Assembly (NCBI RefSeq): GCF_049243985.1
Contig: NC_135377.1
Location: 68,210,145-68,274,144 of the forward strand
DNA from: Paroedura picta
Taxonomy: Eukaryota > Chordata > Lepidosauria > Squamata > Gekkonidae
Length of the DNA: 64,000 bases
Direction: 5' to 3'
Position numbers and translations under genes: made by a program. The stretch's first letter is position 1. Each line of letters starts with the position of its first letter. Positions 32,540 through 44,071 of this stretch are shown one piece after another. The notes under the pieces are model-generated. The model was not told where the DNA came from. It did no database searches and saw only the letters and a program-made list of their open reading frames with translations.

Positions 32540-34190
32540 ATGATCAATGAAGAGACGTTGAAAGGGAGATTTCTCAGAGGAGAAAGTAATCAGTCCTCCT
32601 AATTGAAATACAAATACGCTGATTTTATTAATTTAAGAGGTGACTCAAAGATTGCTCATAACAATCTTTTCAGGAAGATTGCAGTCATGTAAGAGGATGT
32701 TAACTGTAGCAATTTTGTCGCTTGCAAGATGTGTCCAGTGATTATATAACTACAAATGAAATCAAATGATTTCCTAGAAGACAATAAAAGAATAAGCAGC
32801 CCATCCAGTGTATCTCTTCTGAGATCAAAATGAGCTTAAACGAAGACACCAAAACTATTGATTTTTCCCCCCTTTTAGAGGATGGCCGCAAAGATTAAGT
32901 GTTTAAAAACAAATACTTTTCCCAGTTTGTTTTTCTCTTCAGGTGCTCATGCTCAGCTGATTAAATCATGTTATTATTTTATTATTACATTATTATTATA
33001 TTATTACAACTTGATTTTCTTTTGCATTTATATACTGCATTGTAAACTCAGACATACTTTCCTATGTTAGTATATTAAGTGTGTGCCATTGAAAGAAGCT
33101 GAACAAATAAATAAATAAAATACTTACAGCAACAAAATTTTCCAATACGAGGACATAAAACTCAAGGGAATTCAAAACATACGTTCCCTAAGAGTAGCAC
33201 ATTCTGTTTTGTTTTCTGTCGTCTCTAGAAGAAGCAGACTTTTATAAATTGAAAGAGCTTTCTGACTCATACGTTTTCCCACATACAATTAAATGTAGGG
33301 GGCTGGTCATGTCACTTATGTTGGTGAGGGCCTGCTAAATCCTTAGCTTGAGGATCTTGCTTTTCTAATAATTAAAATATTATACAGGCTTACTTCTTAA
33401 GTAAAGTGTTTCTTCCTATATGGTTAGACATAGAGTTTAGGGCTGGCCCTTTGTTATTACATGTTCTACATAAGATATGTATCCTAGCCTAGGATACGCT
33501 CCCTCTCAAATTCAAAAACCAAATGAGCAAATTCCTACTCTCTCCTGGGGTTCTCTTAGTGTAGCAGCTCAAAGGTGCTACCAAGTCCCTTTTAATACTA
33601 TTTTGCAGATTTAAGGTTTTGTTGTTGTTTTTTACTGTTCATCACCAAAGTCTCCTGAATAAACTTAGTAGTTATGGGATAGGCTGGTGCCTGGACTGGA
33701 AACTGGATATAAAAAACAGAATTCGGAGAGTTTGGAAGGAAATGAACAGTTCTGACAATGGAGAGAAGTGAAAACCGAGGTTCCTCAAGGACTGGCTCTG
33801 AAATAGATACAATTTAATTTATTCATATGCGATCAGCCAAGTAGCCAAGAATGCAAATGGGACCAAATTATTCAGAATGGTGAAACCAAAACAGATTGTG
33901 ATGACTGAAGACGGAATGAGTGAACAACTACATACTAAATGAGAAGGGCGTGAATAAAGTGAATCACAGCAGGATGGGTAGAAATATGCTGATAAAGTCT
34001 CGGTTGGCGCTGACTGACAAGGAGAAAGATTGACCGGGATAGTTTAATCTCATCTCAGTGTACATCAGTGGTAAAACAAGCAAGTTCTGTTTTAGGAGTT
34101 ATTAGAAAAGGACTTGAAAACAAAATATTCAGTATCATATTGCTCTTGAATATATTGTTCCACTATGCCCCCCCCCCAAGGGTCATTAAG
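32540..34190. other. Unassigned intergenic sequence
   Basis: AT-rich, with no gene or recognisable repeat apart from an AAT-rich patch near 32970-33010 and a C-run near 34170. Confidence 0.4.
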
Positions 34191-34194
34191 ATAA

Positions 34195-34580
34195 TTGGAC
34201 CAAAACTTGGCTAGGATCCCTGCCTCGAAATAGGTGAAATTGGCCTAAATCAGGGTCAGGGCCTTTTCAGCCTTGGCCCCAGTCTGCTGGAACAATTTGC
34301 CAGGAGGACTCTGTGGGACTGTAGTCCCTGCAAGACAGAGCTGTTCTACCAAGCAAATGGTCAGAGCCCTGACAAACCTCACTGCCAAGAACTTAAAAGA
34401 TTAGTCCCCACACCCCAATCAAAACATGAATTTAGTTGGGGGCTATATATAGCAGAATGTTCACTGTGTTTATACTGTTTTTAAGATTCTGTTATTAACT
34501 ATTGTTACCCATTCTGGGTGTAGGAAGGGCGGGATATGAAAATAGAGATTATTATTATTGTATTATTATCATCATCATCA
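34195..34580 (+). mobile_element. L2-like LINE 3' end with ATT/ATC tail
   Basis: ORF2-tail remnant ('CAGGGTCAGGGCCTTTTCAGCCTTGGCCCCAGTCTGCTGGAACAATTTGCCAGG', 'CCTGCAAGACAGAGCTGTTCTACCAAGC'). The 3' end 'GGGTGTAGGAAGGGCGGGATATGAAAATAGAG' then runs into ATT and ATC repeats. Confidence 0.75.
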
Positions 34581-34590
34581 TCATCTATGG

Positions 34591-34956
34591 CAGTGGTCCC
34601 CAACCTTTTTATCATTGAATGGGGACCGGTCAATGCTTGACAATTTTACTGAGGTCCGGAGGAGGAGTCTTTTGCCGAGGGATGCTGCTGCCTCTTGAGC
34701 CCCCACTCCACTTGCTTTCCCACCAGTGCCACTGACTTCCTGCCGCCCGCTGGGGGGCGCTGCCAGCAGCAGCTGCACAGTGCCATGCCGAGGGGGAGCC
34801 CCTGCAATGGCGGCCGCTGGAGAGCACCAAAGGTGAGCTGGCAGCAGAGTAGCCCCCGAGTCAGCAGCCAGGGAGGCGGACGAGGAGGAACTGCGGCCCG
34901 GTACCGACTGATCCATGGACCGGTACCGGTCTCTGGACCGGGGTTTGGGACCACTG
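34591..34956 (+). mobile_element. GC-rich non-autonomous hAT, 'CAGTGGTCCCCAACC' family
   Basis: The left end is CAGTGGTCCCCAACC and the right end GGTTTGGGACCACTG. An exact 8-bp duplication ATCTATGG lies at 34583-34590 and 34957-34964. The 366-bp interior is GC-rich with many CpGs, unlike its AT-rich surroundings. There is no transposase. Confidence 0.92.
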
Positions 34957-35149
34957 ATCTATGGCACAGTCACACTGAGAATGCTGCATACAGTTTGGGT
35001 TTCTGTATTTCAAAAAGGCCAGTGCTGACATCATCTGAAAGCGGCCGTTAGCTCCACAACCAAACAAGTGCCGTTCCAGGCTGAATTCCCTATGTGGAAA
35101 AGTTACTGGTGGCTACAAAAGGTGTTTTTAAAAAAACTAGTTTATCTTC

Positions 35150-35530
35150 AGAATCTTTTGTCTTTACTAAAAAGAGGGTCTTTTCAGTGGCAGTCCCACA
35201 AATATGACACAGGGTTTCCAGGGAGACGCATCTGGCCCACTCACTACTTTAGGAGGCAGCTGAAAAGAGTTTTATTCATGAAGGTGTTTCATTAGTTTTA
35301 TTTCTTCTGCCTACCGTCAGTTTTAAATTATTCATTTCAGAGTGGCGAGTTTTATGTATCTGATGGTGTCTTCTCGATGTTTCCATTGTAAGCATCCTTG
35401 CGTTCCTGAAAGGCAGAAAGGTAGCTAGCAAATGGTTTAAATAAATAATTCTGCTTGGCCACTGTGTGAAACATGATGATGATGCTGGACCAGATGGATC
35501 ATTGTCGTGAACCAGCACAGCTATATGTAT
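35150..35530 (+). mobile_element. L2-like LINE 3' end and a short dispersed repeat
   Basis: 'GTCTTTTCAGTGGCAGTCCCACAAATATGAC', 'CTTTAGGAGGCAGCTGAAAAGAGTTTTATTCATGAAGG' and 'AGCATCCTTGCGTTCCTGAAAGGCAG' form an L2-type 3' end. About 35455-35530 is a diverged copy of the 5.2-kb repeat ('CCACTGTGTGAAAC...GATGCTGGACCAGATGGATC'). Confidence 0.6.
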
Positions 35531-35539
35531 GTACATTAC

Positions 35540-37320
35540 AACCTGTCTTGTGTGTAAGCCTCGTTAAACACAATCAACTTCCTTCTGAGTTAACTTGCAT
35601 AGGACTGGGCTGAAGATTAACCAAACCACAGGTTGTTGGAAATGATTTCTTTCGTAATTAGCATTTTAGTGTCATAGAGTCATGTGATGCAGTAAAAACG
35701 CATCCCTACAAACGACTTGAGCCAGGAACAAGAAAGGAAGCCTGCATTGGTTGCTTAGCAACCACCAGATGGTCCTCAACCACATCCAGACTGTGTACAG
35801 ATAATTTGCCAAGTCAAAGATATTCCAAATATTTGTTCTTCCGTTTACTTTTCTGCTTCTTGAACTGCAATTAAAACATTCCCCCCTTAAAAAAAAAAAA
35901 AGTGGGCAGTGAAACCACAGAGGGAAAAAAGTAAACAATGGGAGATCAATAGGAACCGTGCCTGAATTACTATTTGGTGTAATTTGGTTTCCCCATTCCA
36001 GAGGAGAACTAGCCATTCTATAAGCAAACATGAAGAGGAGGTTCCTATGTCAAGTAATTCTGAAATGCAGCCCAGAGCAAAGAGCAGATGATGCCAAAGT
36101 TATTAAGTAAAAGGGTGATGAAGTCAGAGGGCACCGTACAACCTTTTACTGGACCATCTTGTCAGTGGCTTTTGCTTAGAATGGACTAAGCTCATGTTGG
36201 CAGAGATTAATTAGCTCATCAAAAGCTCTGGGCCAAGAACAATTGAGTATAATGAGAAAGTGAATATTAGTAATTATGAACATCTTCTGGTGCCTTTACA
36301 TTTGTTAGAGCAGCCATTCTCATCATTTTTGGGGCCTCCGTCCTGTTAGGAGCTCTTCTCTGGTTCCCTGTCATGCAAGGATATAACACAACACAAACAG
36401 ATAGAAAATAATTTATTTTTGAATACCTAGAAAACCTAAGCATTCCGACATACTGGAAAAAACTTTCTAAAGATTGTATGAAATTAAAGTTTAGAACATT
36501 TGACCAAGAGAAACATGTGCATTCATTTTTTTCCCTTAGATGTATTAATTCAGGTACACATAAAGGCATGGATTACATGATTTCTTTTTCCTTCCTTTGA
36601 CAAAGGTTGAACATTCTAGCAATTAATGACATCGTACATGATAAAAACGGTATTTCATTGGTTCAGTTACCAGGGGTCCCCCGTAAACCCTTTGGGCTCT
36701 CCTCATATTTTTTCAGCCTGTGGCCCCCTTCAAATGTGCCAGGACCCGCCAGGGGGCTAAATGTCCCCTGTTGAGAATGGCTATGCTAGAGCACAACTTC
36801 CTGTGGCATGTGGCATTTCCCCTTTTCTCACACTTCTTTGGGAATCTCCATTTGTTAAAAGCCCTTGATCACCCCAGAATCTTTTTCAACATCCAGTCAT
36901 TACATATAGAACGGCCATCCTCCAACTTACTAAAGATAGCAGCTGGTGAGAACATCTGCAAAGCTGGATATAGAAACTCTGCGAAATTAGAGAGAGAGGT
37001 TTGTCACACAACCTGAAGGGGAAAAAATGTGGGAAATCAAGAATGTGCTAAATTTCCTGTCTAAGAAGGTTGACATCTTTCAGTACCAAGTGACGGTGGG
37101 TGTTGTGCAAACCACTTGCGATTGCATGGGTTTTCAACAATGTCACTGGAAGACCTGACAACAGTAGTTGTTAGGATAATTGTGATTCATAGATAAAGAA
37201 ACTGGTGATTCAGACTTGTCTGGTTTTCTCACCCAGAGACCTTCTTGAGTCATCTGCAGCTATGACATTTCCTGCAGCTGCAAAGTACCTACAGATTAAG
37301 GTTTTAAAGCCTTTTACATA
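35540..37320. other. Unassigned intergenic sequence
   Basis: No gene seen. About 36310-36380 and 36665-36785 contain related motifs in opposite orientation ('GAGCAGCCATTCTCATCATTTTTGGGGCC' and 'GGCCCCCTTCAAATGTGCC...TGTTGAGAATGGCT'). These could be the two ends of a decayed hAT-like element with about 300 bp between them. Confidence 0.4.
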
Positions 37321-37322
37321 AA

Positions 37323-37458
37323 CGGTAATGACTGGGGAAGGCACTGGCAAACCACCCCGTATTGAGTCTGCCATGAAAACGCTGCAGGGCGTCACTCCAA
37401 GGGTCAGACATGACCCGGTGCTTGCACAGGGGATACCTTTACCTTTACCTTTATACAT
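37323..37458 (+). repeat. Sauria-type SINE, 5'-truncated
   Basis: Starts within the Bov-B-like tail ('GGTAATGACTGGGGAAGGCAC') and runs to 'GGGGATACCTTTACCTTTACC'. Confidence 0.85.
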
Positions 37459-38209
37459 GTTTCGCAGTTTCACATTAATGGGAACTCGTTCCTTTTCAGA
37501 TTTTCACCATTAAGTTCGACATCTGACTGCATGCCCCACCAAGTTTTTGTTTTTTCTGTTAAAGAAATCCACTGTTGTTACATGCACTATACTAAATGTT
37601 TCAGAGTACGAAACACAGTCCTGTTTCAAATAATTCCATATTATGTATATCCCTGCTGTGTGCTTGCCGACTGTTTTATACTGAGTAAATTGTTAGGCAT
37701 AGCATGTCTAAAAGTGCACATTAATCAAGTGGGTAATAATAGATTTTCATTTGCTCATTAGGGACTTCAATTTTCTCATTAAAAACTTGAATAAAAATGG
37801 CTAAAAACTGGGTTTTCGGACTATGTGAAAGCACCAAAGGACTTGACACTCAACATCCCCAACTCAAAAAGGGAAATGAAGATTATACTGTATCTAGACA
37901 TTAATTATTTGAGTCCCCACATGCTGTATCAGGCAACTGAACTAGTATATACAGTTTTTTAAACCCAAGCCACTTGTATTACAATATTTAAATGTTGTGG
38001 CTCAAGTTCTGAAATTATTTTGCTGAGTTTTCCAAATAATCAAAACAAACAACTGGAAATTAGGGGGGAAACTATTAGTAACTGACATTTTTTTCGTGCT
38101 AGACAGATAGTAGAATCTGCGACACAGCCATACAGAAACAAAAGAGAATATATTTCACAGCATGTGAAATTTATGTTCCTTCGTATGGATGGGAAGTATT
38201 GCAAGAGCT

Positions 38210-38430
38210 AATGTGGTTAAAAGTGGCAGACTCTAATCTGGAGTACTGAGCTTGATTCCCCATTCCTCCTCCACATCAAGCCGGCTCCCTGACCCTAGCT
38301 TTCTTCAAAGCTCTCTCAGCCCAACCTACCTCATAGGATGTCTGCTGTAGGGGCAGGAAGGGAAGGCAGTTATAAGCTACTTTGAGACTTCTTCTGATAG
38401 CAAAAGGTGGGGTATAAGAACCAAATCTTC
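38210..38430 (+). repeat. CORE-SINE, full length, diverged
   Basis: Head 'GCTAATGTGGTTAAAAGTGGCAGACTCTAATCTGG', a weak core ('AGCCGGCTCCCTGACCCTAGC'), 3' segment and end 'AAAAGGTGGGGTATAAGAACC' with a CTT tail. Confidence 0.7.
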
Positions 38431-39000
38431 TTCATAATTTTCCATTAGCCTTATCTGGTGGTTTTCAAAAATTTGTCTGAAGGAAGTTCTAACCCTAAGT
38501 TCCTTAGAAATTTAACAAGTATTTCTCAATTTACCAAGTGAACTTACCTCACTTTTCTGACCACCACTTACATCACCCTATAGTGGGCGATAAGAGATTG
38601 TTCTAAGTCACAGTTTAAGCAGGCCCGTACTGATCTAGTCATTTGTCAACATTAACTGAGCATGTTGTATGGGCAATGATGCCGAAGATATTGTTACGAG
38701 GAGTTTAGTAACAGGCTTTGTACTTATATATGTATTTCTTTCATGCTTTTGTTTTGTTTCTCTTGCTGAGACACACTGCTAGGGAAGTAGCATGCTGCTT
38801 ATTTAGATCTTTTTAAGTTGGGAAAGTTCAAGGACAGTGATAAGAATCCAGATGTTATTTTATAATTAGAGGAAATTCTTTGTAACTGGGAACGGACGTA
38901 AGGAGGGAACGGATGGAAGGAGGGTCCTGGGTTGGCTGCGATTCATCCGCCCTGGCCTCCACTAATGAGATAAGAGGCCAGGTGTGACGCCTCCCTAGGA

Positions 39001-39226
39001 TAAGGTGACCAGATTGTCCCACTTTTGGGGGGACATCTGGGGGTACCTGGCAAATTGTACTTACGTTGAAATTTAAATATATATATATATATTACAATAC
39101 TATTTTTGCGTTCTATGTGTTCTATGAAACTTTTTGTTGCTCCATATAGACCAAATTTTTAATCAAGAACCCCCCCCCCCAGTCAATGGTGTCCCACTTT
39201 ACCAATGTTAAAATCTGGTCACCTTA
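39001..39226 (+). mobile_element. Non-autonomous hAT, 'TAAGGTGACCAGAT' family, copy 1
   Basis: The ends TAAGGTGACCAGAT and ATCTGGTCACCTTA are perfect inverted repeats over 14 bp. An exact 8-bp duplication CCCTAGGA lies at 38993-39000 and 39227-39234. The interior has a (TA)n patch and a C-run. Confidence 0.92.
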
Positions 39227-39319
39227 CCCTAGGATGAGGCGTGAAAGACAGATGTCATCCATCAACCTCATTTACTACTTTATTTTAGGCATTAAAAAGT
39301 AGCTGCTAGCTTGATGGGG

Positions 39320-40200
39320 GAGCTCAGTACAGGCTTGGCCATGCACAGTACACCTTGAGCTGAAGGGTCCAAACTGCAGTCCCCATCCCATGGCCAAGTC
39401 GGAAGCCTGACTGGTATGGGTCCAGGGCTGAGGTTTCTACCAAGAGTGCCAGGAGCTGGTCCACAGTGGCCCTCTCAACCACCTTACCCAGAAACACCAA
39501 ATGCGACACCGGGTGGTAGCTGGCAGGCTCCTGCAGATCCAGCAATGTTCTTTTTTAGAAGAGGACAAACCACTGCCTCCTTCAGGTTTTCAAAGAACTC
39601 TCCAAATGATAAGGAGAGGTTGACAATATCCCTTAAAGCAGGGCTAGTCAACCAGTGGTCCTCCAGATGTCCATGGACTACAATTCCCATGAGCCCCTGC
39701 CAGTGAATGCTTCAGATTCAGAGATGACATCTGCAAATTCTTTTAATACCCTTGGATGTCATTCACCTGGCCCAGAAGACTTTGTTTCATTTTAAAAAAC
39801 TAGGTCTTGATGGACTGCCTCCACAGTGATCCTAGGCCACCATTCCCATCTCCTCTGTTGTGATACGTTTTTGCCACAATGAACACTATTTCCCTCACTA
39901 GAGAAGACTGAGGCGAAATAGGAATTCAGCCCTCTCGTCATCATCTGTTATAATTTAACTTTCTTGTCCTTGCAGTGGTCCTATGGTGTCCCGATTCTTT
40001 TTCTTACTTGAAAGATAACTAAAGAACACTTTTTTGCTATGTTTAGCACTTCTTGCTAGCCTAAGATCATATTGAACTTTAGCTTTACTAACACTCTCTT
40101 TACAATCATTGGTTATTTTTTTATACTCATCCCTGCTAATAAGGCCTTCCTTTCTTTTCCTAAATGACTCTTTTTTATTCCTCAAATCATTTGTCACTCA
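39320..40200 (-). mobile_element. CR1/L2-clade LINE ORF2 fragments
   Basis: Minus-strand frames show two parts of one kind of ORF2. At about 40197-39955 is the linker before the RT ('RLARSAKHSKKVFFSYLSSK', 'RDTIGPLQGQES'). At about 39545-39330 is the RT N-terminus ('ASYHPVSHLVFLGKVVERAT', 'LDPYQSGFRLGHGM'). A half copy of the foldback hAT element lies between them at 39639-39712. The second part might belong to a different LINE family from the first. Confidence 0.75.
39639..39712 (+). mobile_element. Foldback hAT element, left half only
   Basis: Begins CAGGGCTAGTCAACCAGTGG and stops near the centre of symmetry ('CCCCTGCCAGTGAATGCT'). The right arm is missing. Confidence 0.8.
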
Positions 40201-41600
40201 ATTGTAATCTAAATTTTAAATCTTACCCTTATTTGAAGTGTTGTATTTTATACCTTAGCTATCTTAGTGTATGATGCATGGTATTGGATGTTGAACTTGT
40301 TGGTTCTCATGATTGCTATGGCTTCCACAATAAACCTCTTACTTCAACTGGGTGATGTTGGAGTTGTTGTCAACTTGAACTCTGCAGATCCCTAAGAGTG
40401 TGCAAATAACCAGATGTTTTGTACAAATATTTATGAAATTTATTAGAAGAAATTTAGAAATATTAATTTTAGCAAATAAGGTACAGCACAAAACTCTAAA
40501 ACAAGCAAGACAGAAAATAATAACTTCTAGATATTGAGGGGGAAAGATAGGGTCACTCCAGATCAATCATGCATGTTGCAGAGAGAAAATTTAAAGCGTC
40601 CAGAATCAAAATGGAAATTGAATTCAGTGTAGATGGCAGGGATCTATTCAGACTGGAAGTGGGTAAAAAGCCCCGTGCAGACTACACCCGGGTTCACCAC
40701 TGCGTGTAGATTTATCCAATGCAAACTGAAGGCCTGTCTTGGAAAATAACATGCACTCAGCATCAAATTAGATAATTGTGTTAAAATTAAAAGCTCACTT
40801 TCCAAGTTTTTATTGATCCTCTTATCAAATCATCCCACAGGCTTCTTCCAGAACATACAGTATCAGAAATCCGAGTCTTTAGCCAAGAACAATAGGGAAA
40901 ATATTAGAAGAACAGAGGACAAAGGAAGGTAGATCTCAGGGTCATTAAATTATGATGTGCTGCATATTGATTCCTTCTCTGTATGGTGGCTTGCGACACT
41001 GGCTCCACAGACTTCCGCATCTGGGCAAAGTGCCACTGAGTGTCTCTGTCCAGGTCAGCAGCACTGCAGAGCTGAATCTGTTGTGTTTTTCATGTCTGAC
41101 TCTGAAACGGCCCTTCTTTTCCCTGATCTGCTTTGAGCCATATTGCCTATAGCTGCATAGTGGAAACACTCAGAAATGAAAACACGCCTGTGTTCAACAG
41201 CGATGTTAGCAATGTTTAACTTCTCCTTTCAAAGGTGATTTTCTCACAAAGCTGTCTCATCCGCCAGCCTCCAAACACACACTTCTTGAGTATGTGTGAG
41301 TTTTCTCCGTTTTTTTATCATTCCTGTTTGTACAGCTGAAAGCATACCCACAGTTCTTTCTGTGTATTTATACCATATACATAGATTAATCTGGGGATTT
41401 AGCTGTGTAATCCCCCTATCGCAAGCAATCACTTTACTGTCAGAATGATGTCAGAATAGCTGCTAGCTTAGACAGTTTCATAAGAGGATAAGATGGCGCC
41501 TATATGAGTGGATCTACTGGTGGCCCATTAACCATAATGGCAGTGATCTAATCTGTCTGTTTTCAGAAACTATTACGACTGGATGGATGCTGTAGAGCCA
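40201..41600. other. Unassigned intergenic sequence
   Basis: No gene or recognisable repeat seen. About 40552-40622 ('AGGGTCACTCCAGATCAATCATGCATGTTGCAGAGAGAAAATTTAAAG') is closely similar in reverse to 18595-18668, so an unnamed repeat is shared between the two places. Confidence 0.45.
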
Positions 41601-41604
41601 GTTA

Positions 41605-41975
41605 GGGCATTTCCGCACATTGCTAAAAATAACATTACGTCAACTGAATGGCATAGTGCTAAATATTATTCTGTCCCCGGAAGAAGGGAGAATTGAGGCG
41701 GGTGCGAGGGTGGGGCGTTGTGGGTGGAGATGGCACATCTTCGCCTCCATACATTTCTTTTGCATGTACTCTGCTGGTTGTACGTTGGGAGAAAGTGCTT
41801 TTTACGTTGGTGAATCCACTTTTTGGGATTCACCAACTTGTGCTTTAAAATGGCGGATATTGCAAGTAGTTTGCTGGCCAGATGTGGAAGGTTGGGGACA
41901 TCATGTGGGACGCCTGGAATATAGTGTCTGCGGGGAGTGAGTATGACACTAAATTTATGGTGTGCAGAAAAGCCC
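41605..41975. mobile_element. PIF/Harbinger-like MITE
   Basis: The ends GGGCATTTCCGCACA and TGTGCAGAAAAGCCC are imperfect inverted repeats (12 of 15). They are flanked by TTA at 41602-41604 and 41976-41978, the 3-bp duplication typical of Harbinger elements. The interior has a short hairpin ('TTGGTGAATCC' / 'GGATTCACCAA') at about 41807-41839. There is no coding capacity. Confidence 0.7.
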
Positions 41976-41979
41976 TTAG

Positions 41980-42185
41980 AGTTGCCAGATCCATGTTGGG
42001 AAACTCCTGGAGATTTGGGGATGGAGCCTGAGGAGGCCAGGGACCTCAGTGGAGTACAAGGTCATACAGTCCACCCTCCAAACCATCTGTTTTCTTCAGG
42101 GGAACGGCTCTCTGGAGACTGGGGATGAGCTGTAATTCTGGGAGATCCCCAGCTCTCACCTGGAGACTGGCATCTCTTGAATCAG
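41980..42185 (+). mobile_element. Copy of a 'GTTGGCAAC' terminal-repeat element, well preserved
   Basis: It begins 'GAGTTGCCAGATCC' and ends 'CACCTGGAGACTGGCATCTC'. Inside are 'GGAGATTTGGGGATGGAGCC', 'GACCTCAGTGGAGTACAAGG', 'TCCACCCTCCAAACCATC' and 'GAGCTGTAATTCTGGGAGATC'. Confidence 0.65.
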
Positions 42186-42690
42186 TGTAATAGAGTGTTA
42201 GACTAGGAATTAGGAGAACCAGGTTTGAATCCCTACTCTACCTTGGAAATTGGTGGGTGACCTGGGGCTAATTAGTCTTAACCTAATCTACCTTATACAG
42301 TTATCGTTGTGAGGATAAAATGGCAGAAGGGAGGGCAATTTTGCAAGCCACTTAGGATCCTCATTTGGATGATGTCCATGGCTTCCATGAATTTGTCTAA
42401 TGTCCTTTTAAGATACTTTGTTGTAAAACTCTTTGGTTCCCCCTTGGGAAGAGAAGCAGCATAGAAATATTTAGAATAATAAATGTTTATCCTGCCTTTT
42501 CTTCAAGAGTTCATGGCAGCCTTTATGAAACCCCTTTCCTTTTATCCTCACAGTGTTGCTGAGAGACCATGACTGGCCCAAGATTACCTGGTGAACTTCA
42601 GGCCTGGGTTCAAATTTGAACATGGGTCTCACAGGTCCTCATCCCATTTTTGAGGCACTGCTCCACACTGGCTATCCACAGAAACAAATA
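42186..42690. repeat. Two SINE remnants in opposite orientation
   Basis: About 42186-42370 (+): decayed tRNA-like head with 'GGTTTGAATCCCTACTC', then 'GGTGGGTGACCTGGGGC' and 'TGAGGATAAAATGGCAGAAGG'. About 42475-42690 (-): reverse SINE with 'TTTATCCTCACAGTGTTGCTGAGAGACCATGACTGGCCCAAG' and a decayed head. Confidence 0.6.
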
Positions 42691-42995
42691 TCTGGAGATG
42701 GAAATCAAGAAAACTATTCCTGGTTTGTGACTCTTCCCAAGGTCTCTATCAATAGACAAAAAACTGAGCTGGATAGATTGCTGGTCTGACACTGTGTGGT
42801 CACTTCTTATAATTCCTAATTTAAGTAACTGGATAGAAAGAACAACTGGGCTGCTGCAAGCTGAATAGCTATAAAAGAGGAAATGTTAGCAGATACAGCT
42901 TGTCACCCAGCATAGAAAGGTCTAGACTGCCATTCAGGTTATAGAAGCCGTGTCCACTTTGGATGTGGTCACCTAAATACCACTATAGCTTATAC

Positions 42996-43269
42996 CAGCC
43001 TTTTTCAACCTTCTGACCATGGAGGAACCCCTGAAATATTTTTCAGGCTTCAAGGACCCCCAAAAGTGGTGACAGGCCCCTTCAGAGACGTGAGCGTGGG
43101 AGTAAGATGGCGGAAGCCAATCAATCACTTACCGTTTCCATTGTGGAGAAAGAGACTAGACCTGTAGAGCAACAGGGGAAGGGGGCTCCAGTGACGTCTA
43201 GTGATGTCAGTGGCATCTGAGCTTCTGCAAGAGGCGGCATAACCCCAGAACCCTGGTTGGAAATCCCTG
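42996..43269 (+). mobile_element. hAT element, 'CAGCCTTTCTCAAC'-related
   Basis: The left end is CAGCCTTTTTCAACC and the right end GGTTGGAAATCCCTG. Flanks GCTTATAC (42988-42995) and GCTTATCC (43270-43277) match at 7 of 8. The interior differs from the main family after about 43080. Confidence 0.85.
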
Positions 43270-43359
43270 GCTTATCCAGAAGATTAATATTTTACTGTCT
43301 GTATGTAATCTGAGTTTTAACCTTGATGTTGCCCACACTGAGCCAAACAGGGAAGGATA

Positions 43360-43383
43360 TCATCATCATCGTCGTTGTTGTTG

Positions 43384-43428
<45 letters not shown>

Positions 43429-43432
43429 TCAT
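43360..43432. repeat. Trinucleotide tract (ATC/GTT/ATT)n
   Basis: ATC and GTT/GTC triplets lead into about fifteen uninterrupted ATT units. Confidence 0.95.
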
Positions 43433-43510
43433 GTTATAAACACACACTTCAGTTAGTATGATTTAGCAAATATCTCGTACATAGCAAAATTGCACTGTAT
43501 GTATATATAC

Positions 43511-43723
43511 TAAGGTGACCAGATTTTAACATTGGTAAAGCAGGACGGGGGGGGGGGGGGTTCTTAATTAAAAATTTGGTCTATATGAAGAAACAAAAAG
43601 TTTCATAGAACGCATAGAACATAAAAATAGTATTGTAATATATATTTTTTAATTTCAACATAAGTACAATTTGCCAGGTACCCTCAGATGTCCCTCCAAA
43701 AGTGGGACAATCTGGTCACCTTA
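43511..43723 (-). mobile_element. Non-autonomous hAT, 'TAAGGTGACCAGAT' family, copy 2
   Basis: Same family as 39001-39226 but in opposite orientation. The ends are TAAGGTGACCAGAT and TGTCCCACTT...-linked 'CTGGTCACCTTA'. Flanks ATATATAC (43503-43510) and GTATATAC (43724-43731) match at 7 of 8. It contains a G-run at about 43547-43560. Confidence 0.9.
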
Positions 43724-44071
43724 GTATATACTCTCCCCCACACTTTACTTCTGCTGTATATCAGATAGTTGCAAAAACAGACTATAAGGGTTATTGATGT
43801 AAAAATTAATTTGAATGCCATTAATTTTTCAGTGTTACTGTGCTGTGTTTTCATCCAAGACAGCTATTTGTGTGCTTTGGAGAAGGTTAATTGCAAATAG
43901 CCCCATTTAAGCAAGACAATTAAGATTAAATTGACCTCTCTTGGCTCCTTTTGTCTAAGCTTCCCTTGAGCAGGACTGTATTAAGCCTAGAGTAGGAAGA
44001 GAATGAATACATGGACATAACTGGGACTTGTTGGGGAAAAAATTGCTTTCCTGTTTTCATCATCCTCATGC

